Of a DNA stretch of 64,000 nucleotides, positions 32,439 through 43,584 are shown one piece after another (the stretch's first letter is position 1; every line of letters begins with the position of its first letter). The stretch lies in NCBI GenBank assembly GCA_900169235.1, contig FWCC01000153.1, forward strand, positions 1-64,000, written 5' to 3'. Source of the DNA: Zarea fungicola. Lineage: Eukaryota > Ascomycota > Sordariomycetes > Hypocreales > Cordycipitaceae. The translations under genes and the position numbers were made by a program. The notes below the pieces were generated by a model. The model was given only the letters and a program-made list of their open reading frames with translations. It was not told the origin of the DNA and did not search any database.

Positions 32439-35400
32439 ATATACAGACAGCATTGCAAAAGGCGTTTGGATTTTTTTTTTTCCTTTTCTTTTTCTTTTTA
32501 GCTCCCCCCTTGTCGTCTTTTTTTCTTCTCTAATCTTGCTCATTTTATCCTTTCAAGTCGCAAAGAAGGACGACATGGCATTGAAAACTGGTGCATTTTC
32601 GACGTCATGCATCAGCTGGTTTTTGAATAGAAGCAGCGTTGCCAGTTTTGCCAGGCAGCAAATATTTTCTACATTCTTCTTCGGTTGCCTGCTGGCGTGA
32701 CTGCAGGGACAGAAGCGCGGCCCAGGCGGGCGGCAGTTTTTATAATCATATTTAATTATCTTGATGGGCATCCGTCTCTCTGGGTTGGGCATGCCTTGAC
32801 GACTCGCAAGAGGTGGCTGATGTTGAATGGTGATGAGATGGAAAAGGGTAGATGGCTAATGAGGTATGGGGGTCGGTGTACATGGACAAGTGAATACTTG
32901 AAATATAAATTTATTACACGAAATGCATTGACGTAGAATGGAAGTGAAAAAAGAAAAACCCTAGAAAGCAATGTGACTCTATCATGTAAGTAGGAGATGA
33001 TGTTATTGACCAGTGATGTGTAGGGTATGGTCATGGCAGCTGGAGCCATGGTTTAGGCCGTGCTTAATTCTGAGCCGTGTGGCGTTACGGGTAATCTACA
33101 GAGCGGGAATCGATGTGTTTTCGACTTTAAAATGCCCATTGTATAGTTCTGTTTAAAAGGGGAGCAATAACTTGGAATAGAGAAGGCAGAACGGATATTG
33201 GACGCCGTCATCAGCGGCGTTTGTCGTTCTATTTGCAAGTGGATCCCCGATGTGGGTGTGCATTATGCGAACTTGGTTCTTTTTATTAAGAGTTGAATTG
33301 TCACTTTCCGTTTAATTGGCCAACTCCTTTTTTTTTTTTTGTCCTGTGTGTGTCTTCCTGGTACTTAGCATGATGGATTATCGTGCAAGGGTTTATAAAT
33401 CAAATGGATCAGCCCTAAGGCTTGTACTGATGGACAGGAGAGAGGAAAGAAAAAGAAAGGTACATGGAAAAAGGAGATGAATGTACGCTGTACTGGGCCA
33501 TGGTAGTTGGAATGTACGGAGTTGTAGAAATCAGGCGAGTGATGACATGCTCGGGCCGGCCAATGCGCCTACACGGTTTTTCTACTTGAGGATGGAAATA
33601 AGCCGTGGTCGGTAATGCCAGATTTTCTTCTTCTTCTTCTTATCTTTCATTCTTCATTTTTTGTAGTTGCTTGCAGGCATTGAGTGAGAGTGTCTTGTCT
33701 GCTGTCAATGTGCATTGACAGCATTGGCAGCAATGGTGGCAGTGCACGGGGAAGACGGCCCCGGGGGTAAGGGGACATGTACCTCCAAGGTACGGAGTAA
33801 GGAGTACAGGTGCAGACAGTACGGACGTCATAACGAGTATAATGGGCTGACTTGTAAAATGGGTGGCTTGCCAAGTGTAGATGATTTCGGAGAAAAAGCC
33901 ACATCACATGTGAAATTGCTTCCTTTCTGGACTTCTAGAAAGAACAGTGACATTTACAATGACATTTACAATCAATAGCGTAAGTAGTAAACTACGCCGT
34001 TGACCCCGGGGTAGGAGATGGAGAAGCGTCAGTTCCAGGTTGCACACCTCCTGAAGCGCTGAAGCGTGTGGCTACGCGAGGCGCAGGGAGGCTTTTGGTG
34101 GGGTAGACCAAGGCCAGTCAGTCTTGATGGCCTTTTACGGCCTTTTAATGGCCCTTTGATGACGGGTTGGATGAGGACTCCGTACATACCGAATGATGAG
34201 TAGAGGAGCAACGTATTTTTAATAGTTATATTCCTGTTGTTGTTCTTGGATATATTGTGCCGTCCTATTGACGTGAGGAACCTGTAACCAACAAGTACAA
34301 GCAAGTACTTACCAGCATTCACTGCTGTAGGGATCACAGCACCCTCGGAGTCCCAAGTATAGCCCTTGTACCTGCGCAGTCTTGTCAGCTTCGAGGTCGG
34401 GATACTGTTCACTGCGTAATCCAACTTGCTGTCAACCTCCACACTCATGCACGCACGACCAAGCCTTGGCACGAGCACCGATTTTCCGCCAGCAATTCTC
34501 TTCCCTCTACTCCGTATTCACTGGTAGATGTGGGCTGCTGAGATTGCCCGCTGCAGGTCACGGTCGTTGTTATTTTTAGCGTCCGCCTGCGGATACAAGC
34601 AGGCGGGAGAGCTACCAAGCACAAAGGACAAAGGTACTAGCAAGGTACCAATGCACCCGGTAGGTAGTCAAGTAGTGTATCTGCAGGCAGTTGGCAGTGG
34701 CAGTCCACAGAGTTAGTAGCGTACAATGTACAGCATGGCTGTGGAGTGGCCACAACGGAGTAGCCGCTGAGGCCCTGGTTTGGGCGTCCCCAGTGACCAA
34801 CTTTTCCCCTGCAGCCAGTACTTGCCAATGCGTGTACAAAGGTAGCGTTGGCAAGTCACTCATCCAACTCCATCGACGCCTTGGTACCTGGACAGCTTCC
34901 CTCCTCATCTGGCTCCCTCAACTTCCACAATCCGCCAAGCCACCCGGTCTCTTCATCTCCTTCGACACTTCTTCTTTCATTTATTCCCTGGCCCAGAGAC
35001 ACTATACTCGCCTCTCTGATATAACCTCTTGCTCGCTTCTCCTTGCACGAACGGCCCGGCTGATCAAATCACATCCCCTCCCCACGCCACACCTCATTAA
35101 TCGCAACGGGTCCCAATCTCCCAGCTTCCCGCCAGACGACAACCCCCTCCGAACCCAACCTGCCTGCCGTCAACTATCCCTCCCGGAATATTTGTCCGTC
35201 AACCAGCACCAGTCTCGGCGAATTGATTTATATGGGAAACCCTGCCGACCGTTGAGGGAGCGCCCGTCGTGCTCTTCATTGGCATCCCCATCACTGCACT
35301 GCAGCCGCCGCCGCTACCAGCTTCAGCATCCGGCCTGCGTGTCCGCCGCCGCCGCCGTTGTCCTTGTATCGGGGCCACGATCGTACGACAACTCGCCTAC

Positions 35401-35646
35401 AACGTACAAAGGCCATCTTGCCGAAACTAGCCATCTCCCATCGACAGCTTTTCCACCCTTGGCGGGCGGCCCGACTCGCCCTGCCCTGGCGTTGCAAAAA
35501 CCCTTCCCCTCATCGGCTGAATCAAAGCTTCGCCACCAGCGCACCAACCATCACCACACCCGCCACCAGCCAAAACCCTCATGGCTACAAACGCAAACGC
35601 AAACGCAAACGCAAACACACACATACACACATTCCCCCTCCCGACA
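32439..35646. other. Intergenic and Ste50 leader region
   Basis: 3.2 kb. The left part is the LCB2 3' flank, with T-rich stretches and several tacggagta-like motifs (about 33520, 33790, 34180, 34508). From about 34690 to the Ste50 start the plus strand is C/T-rich and one frame is free of stops, as expected of a pyrimidine-rich leader; I see no gene in it. Confidence 0.5.
35587..35633 (+). repeat. Short CAAACG/CACA tandem repeat in Ste50 leader
   Basis: Hexamer acgcaa/caaacg repeated about five times, then CA dinucleotides. It is in frame with Ste50 from an upstream ATG at 35581 and would add an Asn-Ala run; the ATG at 35647 is the more likely start. Confidence 0.85.
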
Positions 35647-37245
35647 ATGGCATTCGACGGCGGCACCGCCTACGCTGAATCCGACGCCGACGACGAGTAC
35701 GAGCGTAGCATGGGCGGACATTCCCCCGTCGCTGACTCGGAAGCCTCCCCCATCGACTCGGAGCTGTCCACCTCTGCAGAGCACACACCGACCACATACG
35801 GCCGTCACAGCACTGGCGATCGTCTACCCGAGACCATCATCTCAGAGTGGACTGCTGACGAGTGTGCTGACTTTATCAGCAATATTGGTTTGTCGCAGTA
35901 TGCAGACAGATTTATTGGTACGCACCTTTGCAGCCTTGGGCTGTCCAGAATGTGCTGGACGGCTACGGGAGAAGAACGAATACTGGGACAAGACTAACAA
36001 GCACCTGCAGAAAACGAAATCGTTGGAGAGGCCCTGGTTGCCCTGCTTCATGATGACCTCAAGAGCATGGGCATTGCCAGTGTCGGCCACAGATTAACCA
36101 TTCTCAAGAGCGTCTATGATGTCAAAAAGGCGCAAGACATTCCCATGGAATCCGATCACTACCTGCCCATGTGTAAGTGCCATCACGCCGATGCTTGCCG
36201 TGGCATCGTTGCTGACCCTGTCGTGTTTCATATAGCCGCCGATGCCGAGGCACAGTACGCGACGGCGACCCTGAAAGATATCAAACACCTTGTCGAGCAG
36301 CTAAGACTACGCGACGAACGAATGAATCTACTTGAAGGAGACTTGCGGCGCATAACGGATGATTACCGCCGACTGCGCGAAGATGTCCTACCCGCCCTGC
36401 GAATTGCCAAGGAAGCCCAGCAACCATTACCGAATCTCACCACCAGCGGCCAGGCGTACACATACGAGGGCGGCACTATTATATCAAGCCCAGGGCCAAC
36501 ACCCCCCGGTGGCACCGGTGTCGGCGGCGTAAAGCGCCAGTACTCGCAACGAAAGATTCTGATAGGAGCCACGCCAAAGAGCTCATCACCGACACAAGCC
36601 GGCCACGAGAGAAGCATTGCCGAACAAACGCTAGACCCGTCCAGTGCCGCTGAGCGAGCAGTATTGTCATCGTCACATCTCTCTGCCATGAATGGCTCCG
36701 GCCATGCGTCGTCGCCCGGATACTCACCAAACATTCCCTCTCCCACATCACCACAAAACCACATGAGCGGCACCACACTCGCCTCCCGCTCGTACCGCAG
36801 CGAGACGTCGACACCGTCGATACGAAACTATAGCGAGGGCAACGACCGAAACGCGGCGAATGCCCAGCGACGGCGCGAGACGCCCGGCCCCGTGCCTGAC
36901 ACACCCAACCACCCGCCCGGCTCGGTAGAAATCTTCAAGTCGTTCCGAGTCTCCATGGAGGACCCGTGCTACAAGGTCCTGCCGGCGGCGCTGCGAAAGT
37001 ACCAGATCAATGCGCCCTGGGACCAGTACGCGCTGTACATTGTGTATGGCGATCAGGAGCGGTGCCTGGCCATGGACGAGAAGCCGCTTATCCTGTTCAA
37101 GCAGCTGGACAAGGAAGGTAAGAAGCCCATGTTTATGCTGCGCAAGACGAATAGTGCGGCGGCGGATGGTGAGCCTGGGAGTGCGGGCGGTGCGAGGGGC
37201 GGGTCTACGACGACGGGCTACGACCCGCCGGGAGGCATCATATAG
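35647..37245 (+). CDS. ste50: Ste50-type MAPK cascade adaptor (SAM + Ras-association)
   Basis: Seen: join(35647..35917,36011..36172,36236..37245), 480 aa. Introns of 93 and 63 bp have good GT..AG borders and restore DRFIENEIVGEAL and YLPMSADAEAQ. Start chosen at 35647 (MAFDGGTAYAESDADDEYER). SAM domain at about 66-135 (ISEWTADECADFISNIGLSQYADRF..LLHDDLKSMGI..GHRLTILKSV); a coiled coil follows (DIKHLVEQLRLRDERMNLLEGDLRRI); a Ser/Pro-rich linker; a Ras-association domain at about 368-448 (EIFKSFRVSMEDPCYKVLP..YALYIVYGD..LFKQLDKEGKKPMFMLRK). Known: Ste50 binds the Ste11 MAPKKK through SAM and Cdc42/Ras-type GTPases or Opy2 through RA, serving pheromone, filamentation and osmostress pathways. This domain order is diagnostic. 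An ATG at 35581 is an in-frame alternative. Confidence 0.93.
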
Positions 37246-38053
37246 AAAGGGCAATGGCATGCCAATGAAGTTTGGATCCAATTTGCATTTTCACGGCCTT
37301 TTTTATTTTTCTCCAGAGCTTTACTTTAAAGCGTTTCGCTACTTTTTGGAGTTTTACTGCTGTGGGACTCCTTTTTTTTCTCTTACATATATATACTCAC
37401 CATTTTATCCTTCTTCTTATCTTCTTTTATATCTTAGCACTTTTTAGTTTTCAAAAAACTGGGCATATGGTACAAAGGGCATGGGGGGGCGTGCAACGGA
37501 CGTGTATAAAGGGTTTTTTGTTGGAGGACTTTTCTTCTTCTTGTTGGGTGGATTCTGCGAAAAAAGGAGAAAGTTGAGAGATTCATTCTATTAAAGTATG
37601 AATTGATATATCATGGCACTATGGCTGTATATAAAAAAATGCAAATTGGGTATCCACTGCTTCGTATCTTGCTTCCGCCATTGGCTTTTGGTATCTTTCC
37701 TTGTAAAAGGACGTTTCTCTGACTTGAGGCTTTCCCTCCAATATCTCTTTCATGAAAGGTTGTTTGAAATGCCCCGTGTTATTCCCTATGGGAAATCTTC
37801 CGCTTTTATTCTCTTGAATCGAGGGTTGGTTTTAGAATCCACGTTGGCTTGTAGAATGGATATTATATCATAACCGTTCGATATCGTGCATGTTTCGTAT
37901 TGGAATCGCACCGTGTGTGTGTGTGTGTGTGTGTGAATGGCAGTAGATAAGCTTTTACCACACATTCATATCAATGTAGAAGCGTTCGACGTAGTAAATT
38001 CTTTGTTTTGGACAGACGGCCTGCGTATGAACGAATCACGACAGTAGTGATTT
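37246..38053. other. Intergenic with GT microsatellite
   Basis: 0.8-kb 3' flank shared by two convergent genes. It includes an uninterrupted GT run at 37913-37935. No coding frame supported. Confidence 0.6.
37913..37935. repeat. GT dinucleotide microsatellite
   Basis: About eleven GT units. Confidence 0.95.
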
Positions 38054-38260
38054 CTACCACACATTCATCTTCATGGGAAGGATACTGGTGACTGGGTCTT
38101 TTGTGAGGAGATTCTTCTTCAACTCTGCATTGGCCTGTCCATGTCTGGCACTGTTATTGCCTCCAAGGGCTGTAGCAGCGGAAGAGGAGTTGTTGTTGCA
38201 CTTGGCCAGCAGAGGGCTGTTGGAGTCGACAGAAGAGCGGGAGGTGGTTTTGGCGTCCAT
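38054..38260 (-). CDS. Small Ser/Asn-rich protein (68 aa)
   Basis: Seen: ATG at 38260 followed by MDAKTTSRSSVDSNSPLLAK, a Ser/Asn/Ala-rich middle, and a C-terminus NAELKKNLLTKDPVTSILPMKMNVW that looks like a short conserved helix. An in-frame start further upstream (38341) has no ATG. A CT/TG-rich leader and short AT-rich 3' region flank it. The C-terminal KDP..KMN resembles the end of the 87-aa protein at 58473-58736. No function known. The start and short length make it plausible as a real small gene, not certain. Confidence 0.5.
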   Translation of the reverse strand: MDAKTTSRSSVDSNSPLLAKCNNNSSSAATALGGNNSARHGQANAELKKNLLTKDPVTSILPMKMNVW

Positions 38261-39311
38261 GATGTGTTTTGTATGTGATGATGGTATATCTTGAATGTTT
38301 TTCAAAGCCAAAGTAAAGGAACTGGATTGAATAATTTTCAATTGAAAGTTGTGTGTGTATGTGGTATGTGTCTTGGGTTGTAGTTAAAGAGGAAGAAGAG
38401 AAAGCAAGACACCGGGAAGGGCAGACTCTATATATACATGATTTCCTAATACGACTACCATACACAGGACAAGAGACAAGAGAAAAGGGAAAGGGGCGCA
38501 AGGATTACAAAGGGCTACACGTCACGGTCCCGGCCCCATCACTGACAGATGTCAATAGAGGCTAATACAAAAGGGATTCACCGGGGAGAGAGGCGTACGT
38601 CGTTAGTAGTGTCAGGCAACAAAGTAAGCTTCGGCAATAATGTCGCAGTCACCAACGGTTAGGCAAGCCGAAGAATTGGACGATCTCGGTGCGACACCAA
38701 GGGCTGCCTTGTGTGAGGCTACTACGCAGATGACGCACCGACGCACGCCTTGCATACACCGAACGTCAAAACCCGGGTGCTGGATCCGGGGGCCCGCCAA
38801 AATACCGCCAACTTATAAGCTTTTTTGCAGTAGCTTTGGTCGGTGTGGGTAAGAACAGGCCGGATGCTGGAGCGGCATCCAAAATGGGTTTTCCGATTTT
38901 TGGTCCGGCTTCGCAATAGTAGCCCTGTTTTGTTGAAGCTGTCAATGGACTTTGCCAAGCCAAGGCTGCGAAATCAACTACATTACGGAGTACATGTTGG
39001 TATGGGTAGTTTACAGGGGGTCCGATTTTTTTGCAACGTTTTGTATTCAGCTTGTGGGTTTCACATGGGCTGAAGATTTATAATGCTGCATTTATAATAC
39101 TAAATTTATAATGATGCATTTTAAATAGAGAAAGAGAGACAGAGAGAAATTTATGACGCCAGACAATGGCTAAATGACATTTGCCCATTGTTCCGTCTCC
39201 GATACTGGGAGGCGGCTTTTCCGCCCGTTCGGCATAAAAAGCTCGGTCCGAGAATGGGGCATGCGGCCGCAGCAACGCCTTTATTTGTGTGTGGCTTTGT
39301 GACTTGGCACA
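38261..39311. other. Intergenic, no gene seen
   Basis: Upstream region of the small Ser/Asn-rich gene, then AT-rich DNA with short tataatgctgcatt-type repeats at about 39077-39122. A tacggagta motif occurs at about 38992. Confidence 0.5.
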
Positions 39312-39605
39312 TTACCAACCAATGCGAGGACAAGCCCGTTTTTTGTTTTTAAAATATCCGGAACATGAATCGCATTGCCTAGAGTGGCCGTGGCTATTAC
39401 GAAGAACCTGTTTTGTGTCACGATTTTTGCTAATGGAGGAAATGCGTAGATCTTGGGTTGACCTTGTCGACAGCTTGCGTGGCTGCGCTGCAAAGTTGAG
39501 ATAGTTGCTAGGGTTAGTAACTGTTTCCGCCAATAAGTCGAACACATCTTCTGTTAATCCCCGACAGGTGGATTTTGGGGCGTTTTCAGCCTTGTCACCA
39601 TTCAT
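39312..39605 (-). CDS. Doubtful hypothetical protein or exon
   Basis: From ATG at 39605: MNGDKAENAPKS..RGLTEDVFDLLAETVTNPSNYLNF is protein-like; the downstream part is less so. A possible acceptor (tttgcag) lies inside the frame. No family recognised; it may be a fragment of a decayed gene. Confidence 0.22.
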   Translation of the reverse strand: MNGDKAENAPKSTCRGLTEDVFDLLAETVTNPSNYLNFAAQPRKLSTRSTQDLRISSISKNRDTKQVLRNSHGHSRQCDSCSGYFKNKKRACPRIGW

Positions 39606-40059
39606 CAGCTCTGACGACGACGACAGGCTGTGACTCAAAATAACTCGTATACAACCTTAATTTATTTCTTATTTATGCTTATGAGTAATACTATACATGT
39701 TGCGTTTGATGTCATTGAATGTGACACGATCGATCATCGAGCGGCGGGGACAGGTAGTTGGAGTCAACGTGTGCGCCTGACGTGTTCAACGGTCCGTTGT
39801 GGGAGAGGATCAACAGCTGGTGTGGTAGGGCTGCTTCGGCGTGGTATTGGTCGTATTTCCGATTTTGGTTTCTACTTACCACATGGATACATGTCCATAA
39901 ATGGCTACTTTCAGCTAGAGCTGAAGTGAAGCCTTGCCACCGAGCTGACAAACAGTGACATTTAGTCCAACACACCCAAGGGCGCAGCGCGCCTTACTAA
40001 TAATGGTATTATGTTACTATACCCTCCGCTTGTGTGAGTAAAGTTTCACGGCAGACATT

Positions 40060-40490
40060 GTGGAGACACCGTACGGCATGTCCATTTCGAAGACCAAAGT
40101 TCTCTGGTATGACAGGAACGGATTCATTTCGATTCAACTTGGCTGCCCCATTGGATCTGATGAGCAGAAGCAAAGGTACAATCTTCGCCGTGGCCCAGGA
40201 AAGAAAATCATCGGTATGTGGGCTGGCGCTTCGCTACAAGCCCGTACCTCGATGATAATGCCAGTGAGCCCCCCACAGAGGATATAACGCCCAAAGACAG
40301 AAAGAAGCAATAGTATGTGCCACTGCAGGGCATCATGGAAGTTCAGTTCCAGCGGCCAGTCACCAAAAACGCCTGCGAGATGGTGAGGAAGAAGGAGGCC
40401 AAGGCAGCACAGAAAGCCCACGAAGGAGCCACTAACACTGAGCCTGCCAGCAATACATTCTTCAGTACCGCCGGGCAGCCTTAGTTCCGG
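40060..40490 (+). pseudogene. Possible decayed gene, family not recognised
   Basis: A protein-like stretch (SISKTKVLWYDRNGFISIQLGCPI..) at about 40080-40230 is followed, in other frames, by NASEPPTEDITPKDRKK (about 40250-40310) and MEVQFQRPVTKNACEMV (about 40330-40400), separated by stops with no good splice sites. This is the pattern of a decayed coding region, but I cannot name the parent. Confidence 0.25.
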
Positions 40491-40685
40491 CTGAACCTGA
40501 TTATAGCTCCAAGTATCGAACATGAATAGCTAGCCATTGCCCGTATATCAGTAGGGTTGATGCAAAACGAGGGCGTGAGTTGTCATCTTCTTGTTTAATT
40601 TTTCCAGGCTCGCTAATGCCCCAGGTAGGCCGGGCTATTGATCCCATCCAAAACACGACATCTCCAATGCTTCCTTTGCAATCTT

Positions 40686-41153
40686 TTACTGGCCACAGAT
40701 ATAACTATAGCAGACAATCTTATCGTCGTAGTTGGTCTCAAGGACACTAGTAGGATTGATGCCACATCCAGCCAGTGCAGCCGAGTTCTTGTAGCACTCT
40801 CCCTGTTTGTCTCCATTACCGCCATTGACGTAAAACTCCCATTTGCCAAGGTTAGAGCGCCAATAGAAATCAAGCTGCCCCATTCCACAGAGACCAGCTT
40901 TGAGAGAAAAGTCACCAGTGATGGCGCCGTGCGCAACGCCAACGCCTCGATCGCTGTTGTCCGAGAAACCACCATAGCATTTGCAGTTTAGGTAGTTGGA
41001 AGGACACGCGATATACGTAGTGAATTTCAAGTTGGGAGTACCAGGACCATTGGGGTTGACATGCAATTGAGTCTTGTCAGCCTTTCCGACATGGAAATTT
41101 GCAGAAACAGAGCCAGCAAGGCCTGCAGCAGTGAGGACGTGATTGAAGCGCAT
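40686..41153 (-). CDS. Small secreted cysteine-rich protein
   Basis: Seen: 155 aa from ATG at 41153. MRFNHVLTAAGLAGSVSA is a typical signal peptide, with cleavage expected before NFHVGK. The mature part has eight cysteines (IAC, LNC, CKC, GLC, GEC, AGC, IVC, YIC), enough for four disulfides, and is rich in Gly and Asn. No introns. No known domain recognised. Inferred: extracellular; effector-like or surface protein. It stands alone between gene-poor AT-rich spacers, the setting where fungal secreted effector candidates are often found. The other in-frame start, 18 bp upstream, is GTG and is not used. Confidence 0.72.
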   Translation of the reverse strand: MRFNHVLTAAGLAGSVSANFHVGKADKTQLHVNPNGPGTPNLKFTTYIACPSNYLNCKCYGGFSDNSDRGVGVAHGAITGDFSLKAGLCGMGQLDFYWRSNLGKWEFYVNGGNGDKQGECYKNSAALAGCGINPTSVLETNYDDKIVCYSYICGQ

Positions 41154-43584
41154 GCTATGAGGAATCAGCACAGGAAATAAAGCTATTCTATGCTGAGAAG
41201 GGCTTACTTTATGTTTGATCTAATTGCTTAGTATAGTTTCAAGACTTGTGAATGTAGAGGTGCAATAAGGGAAACAGACTGAGAGAATAGCACTTTATAT
41301 ATTTATTTGAATATGTATCAAGACTGCAGGCTTCAGGGGTATTCCATCTGCCGTTATCGAGAGACGGTCAAGGTGCATCAACTCTGACCATTTCATCCAT
41401 GCATTTCTACAGTGGACTAGGACCATAGATCATCATAATACCTATTTCTCCATTAGGCAGTTGGTACGAGCCTAGATTCCCCATACTGAGAAAGTTTTAC
41501 TATTGTCAGAATCGTGAATAAGCTTAGTTTGCCGGCAGTCCAGGTCCAGGGAACGAGCTTGTCCCCACACTGCTCCAATTCTGACGCGGAGAATTCAGGT
41601 CGAACTGGGTGCTAGTCAGAAATGAATCATGATGAGCCTCTACTTTTAACTGTGCAGCTTACAGGCCCGCTATTACCGTCGTCCTCACTCTTACACTACG
41701 CAGCGAGAAGGGAACGACGAAGTCGCTATTGTAAATCTTGCAACATCTGATATATGGATTCTCGTGTGCTTGGGCTGTTTAGGGTGCATGGAACTGTTCA
41801 GTAAGGTTCAGCAACTATCTGCGGAGTTCAGATCGCGGAGTTTCTATGCAGGCTAGTTTCTATGCAAGCTTCAAAGGTTGTTTCTACCCCACAGGGCGAG
41901 AAGTGACAAGAAACTTCCACAGAGTCCATTGACCAATCTCGGACTAGAGGCCGTTGAAAACTCCCTTAAATCTGATATAGTGGGCAAACTTTCTAGTTAC
42001 TATGATGTAGTAGACAAGGGTGCAGACTAGCGTTGTCACAGCCGCCCACTTCCGGTGCTTAATAGGCCAGAAGTAAGTAGGTCAGCAACTAGCTAGGCAT
42101 AAGCCCAACTTCATTCTTTCACTTCTTGCTGTTTATTTTAATAGTAAGGACGGTGGTAATACCATATACTACTCTCTATACAGGGTTAAGAGTAGACTAT
42201 CGTCATTCTCAATGAGCACCCAGGTTTGCCCGACCTCAGAACGGCCCTTAACAGGAGGGTGAGAAAGCTTGGCAACGGTCATGTTACTTACAGGGGTTGT
42301 TCTAAATTAGACAACGTATTCAAGTAGGTACCTTCCTCTACTAAGAAATCTTACTGTCCTAAAAGTCACAGAGTAACTACTACAAAAGCAATACATTTAC
42401 TATCAGAATCTATGGCTACCTAATCTAACCATTATAGGCACTTTGATTGGGCTACCCGTCCAATCGGCTCGGCGCAGTGCTGCTGTCAGTATATAGTTGG
42501 CATAAGACTGTCGCCAACTTGCTTGACGTGGTGGACCACAACAACGGATCATCCGGGCACAATCCTTGTACTGCGGGCATGCCTGTCAGAACTAGAAAGG
42601 CTGATACAAGGTACCCGAGCAAATAGGCATGGCAACGGCCGCTCCCGTTATAGAATAAAACGTCTTTTAATAAGCAGAGATTTGCGCAGTAGCACACCCT
42701 GGCCTGCGGAATGATCCGTCAGCATATTTCACCGGAATTTACCGTTATACTTTGCCGGATTTTACCAGTACTCCAATCACAATTCCCAGAAATTCATGGG
42801 CCGGGTTCTCGATGCTCCCGCTAGTTGCGCCCAATTACAAAGAGCAAACATGAGGCACCGTAAAGACCGTCAGTCATGTGGACAGCTAGACGCAAATGTA
42901 AGTAGTGCGTATCTGGCAACACTGCGAGGCAAATCATGGGAATATACGACTACAGTAACTTACAACATCCTGAGAAACTATGGCTTCCTCAGGTTCCATG
43001 CTTTATATGCTCTTACAGCCTGTTAGGAAACATAGAAACTGTAAGTCTTCAGACTATGTGCTTTTAAGAGTGCTGTAACCTGTAGGAACTATCGTTGGCT
43101 CCTTGAAAGTACTTCGGAGCCAGCTCAGTGCTCTATATCTGCATAATCGACGTGCGTTCCTCTTCCTCTACTCGTCACTGCATCGTGCCGTTTCTCCAGT
43201 ACCCTGATATATGCCATCACCTTGTTATAATGCCGCCTCTCTAAACATCTTGTCTAATTTAATGGATTTCTAGTCCATTTCGGGATTCATAACCAGCCTC
43301 TTACAGTAAATTGATCTTACAGCAGGAAATCCGAGGCACTCTTGACTTGTGGCAAGCCTCCTCGTACTTCGATAGGTAAAGCATCAACATCTGATTTGCA
43401 AGTGCATCCTCCGAATTATCACTATATTCCCTGTTAAGCCCGTTAAGCCCGTTAAGCCTGTTAACATACACTGTGTAATCGAAGTTCAACCACTGGGGGT
43501 GAAGCTGCACTGTCTTTTCATGGAAATATCTGATGCGGCATGTAAAGGACCACCTCCGAATGTCCGCTCGAGTTAAGGTGTACA
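41154..43584. other. 2.4-kb intergenic stretch, no convincing gene
   Basis: AT-rich, with only short frames. At about 43428-43463 a 9-bp unit gttaagccc is repeated four times. The frame at 43301-43585 has no ATG and is not called. Confidence 0.5.

Noticed and set aside
30510..32543. 677-codon minus-strand open frame across LCB2
   Set aside because: Antisense shadow caused by codon bias on the coding strand; LCB2 motifs are complete on the plus strand.
34691..36097. 468-codon plus-strand frame before and through Ste50 exon 1
   Set aside because: Low-complexity Ser/Pro/Thr/His translation of a C/T-rich leader; it runs in the wrong frame through the Ste50 SAM exon.
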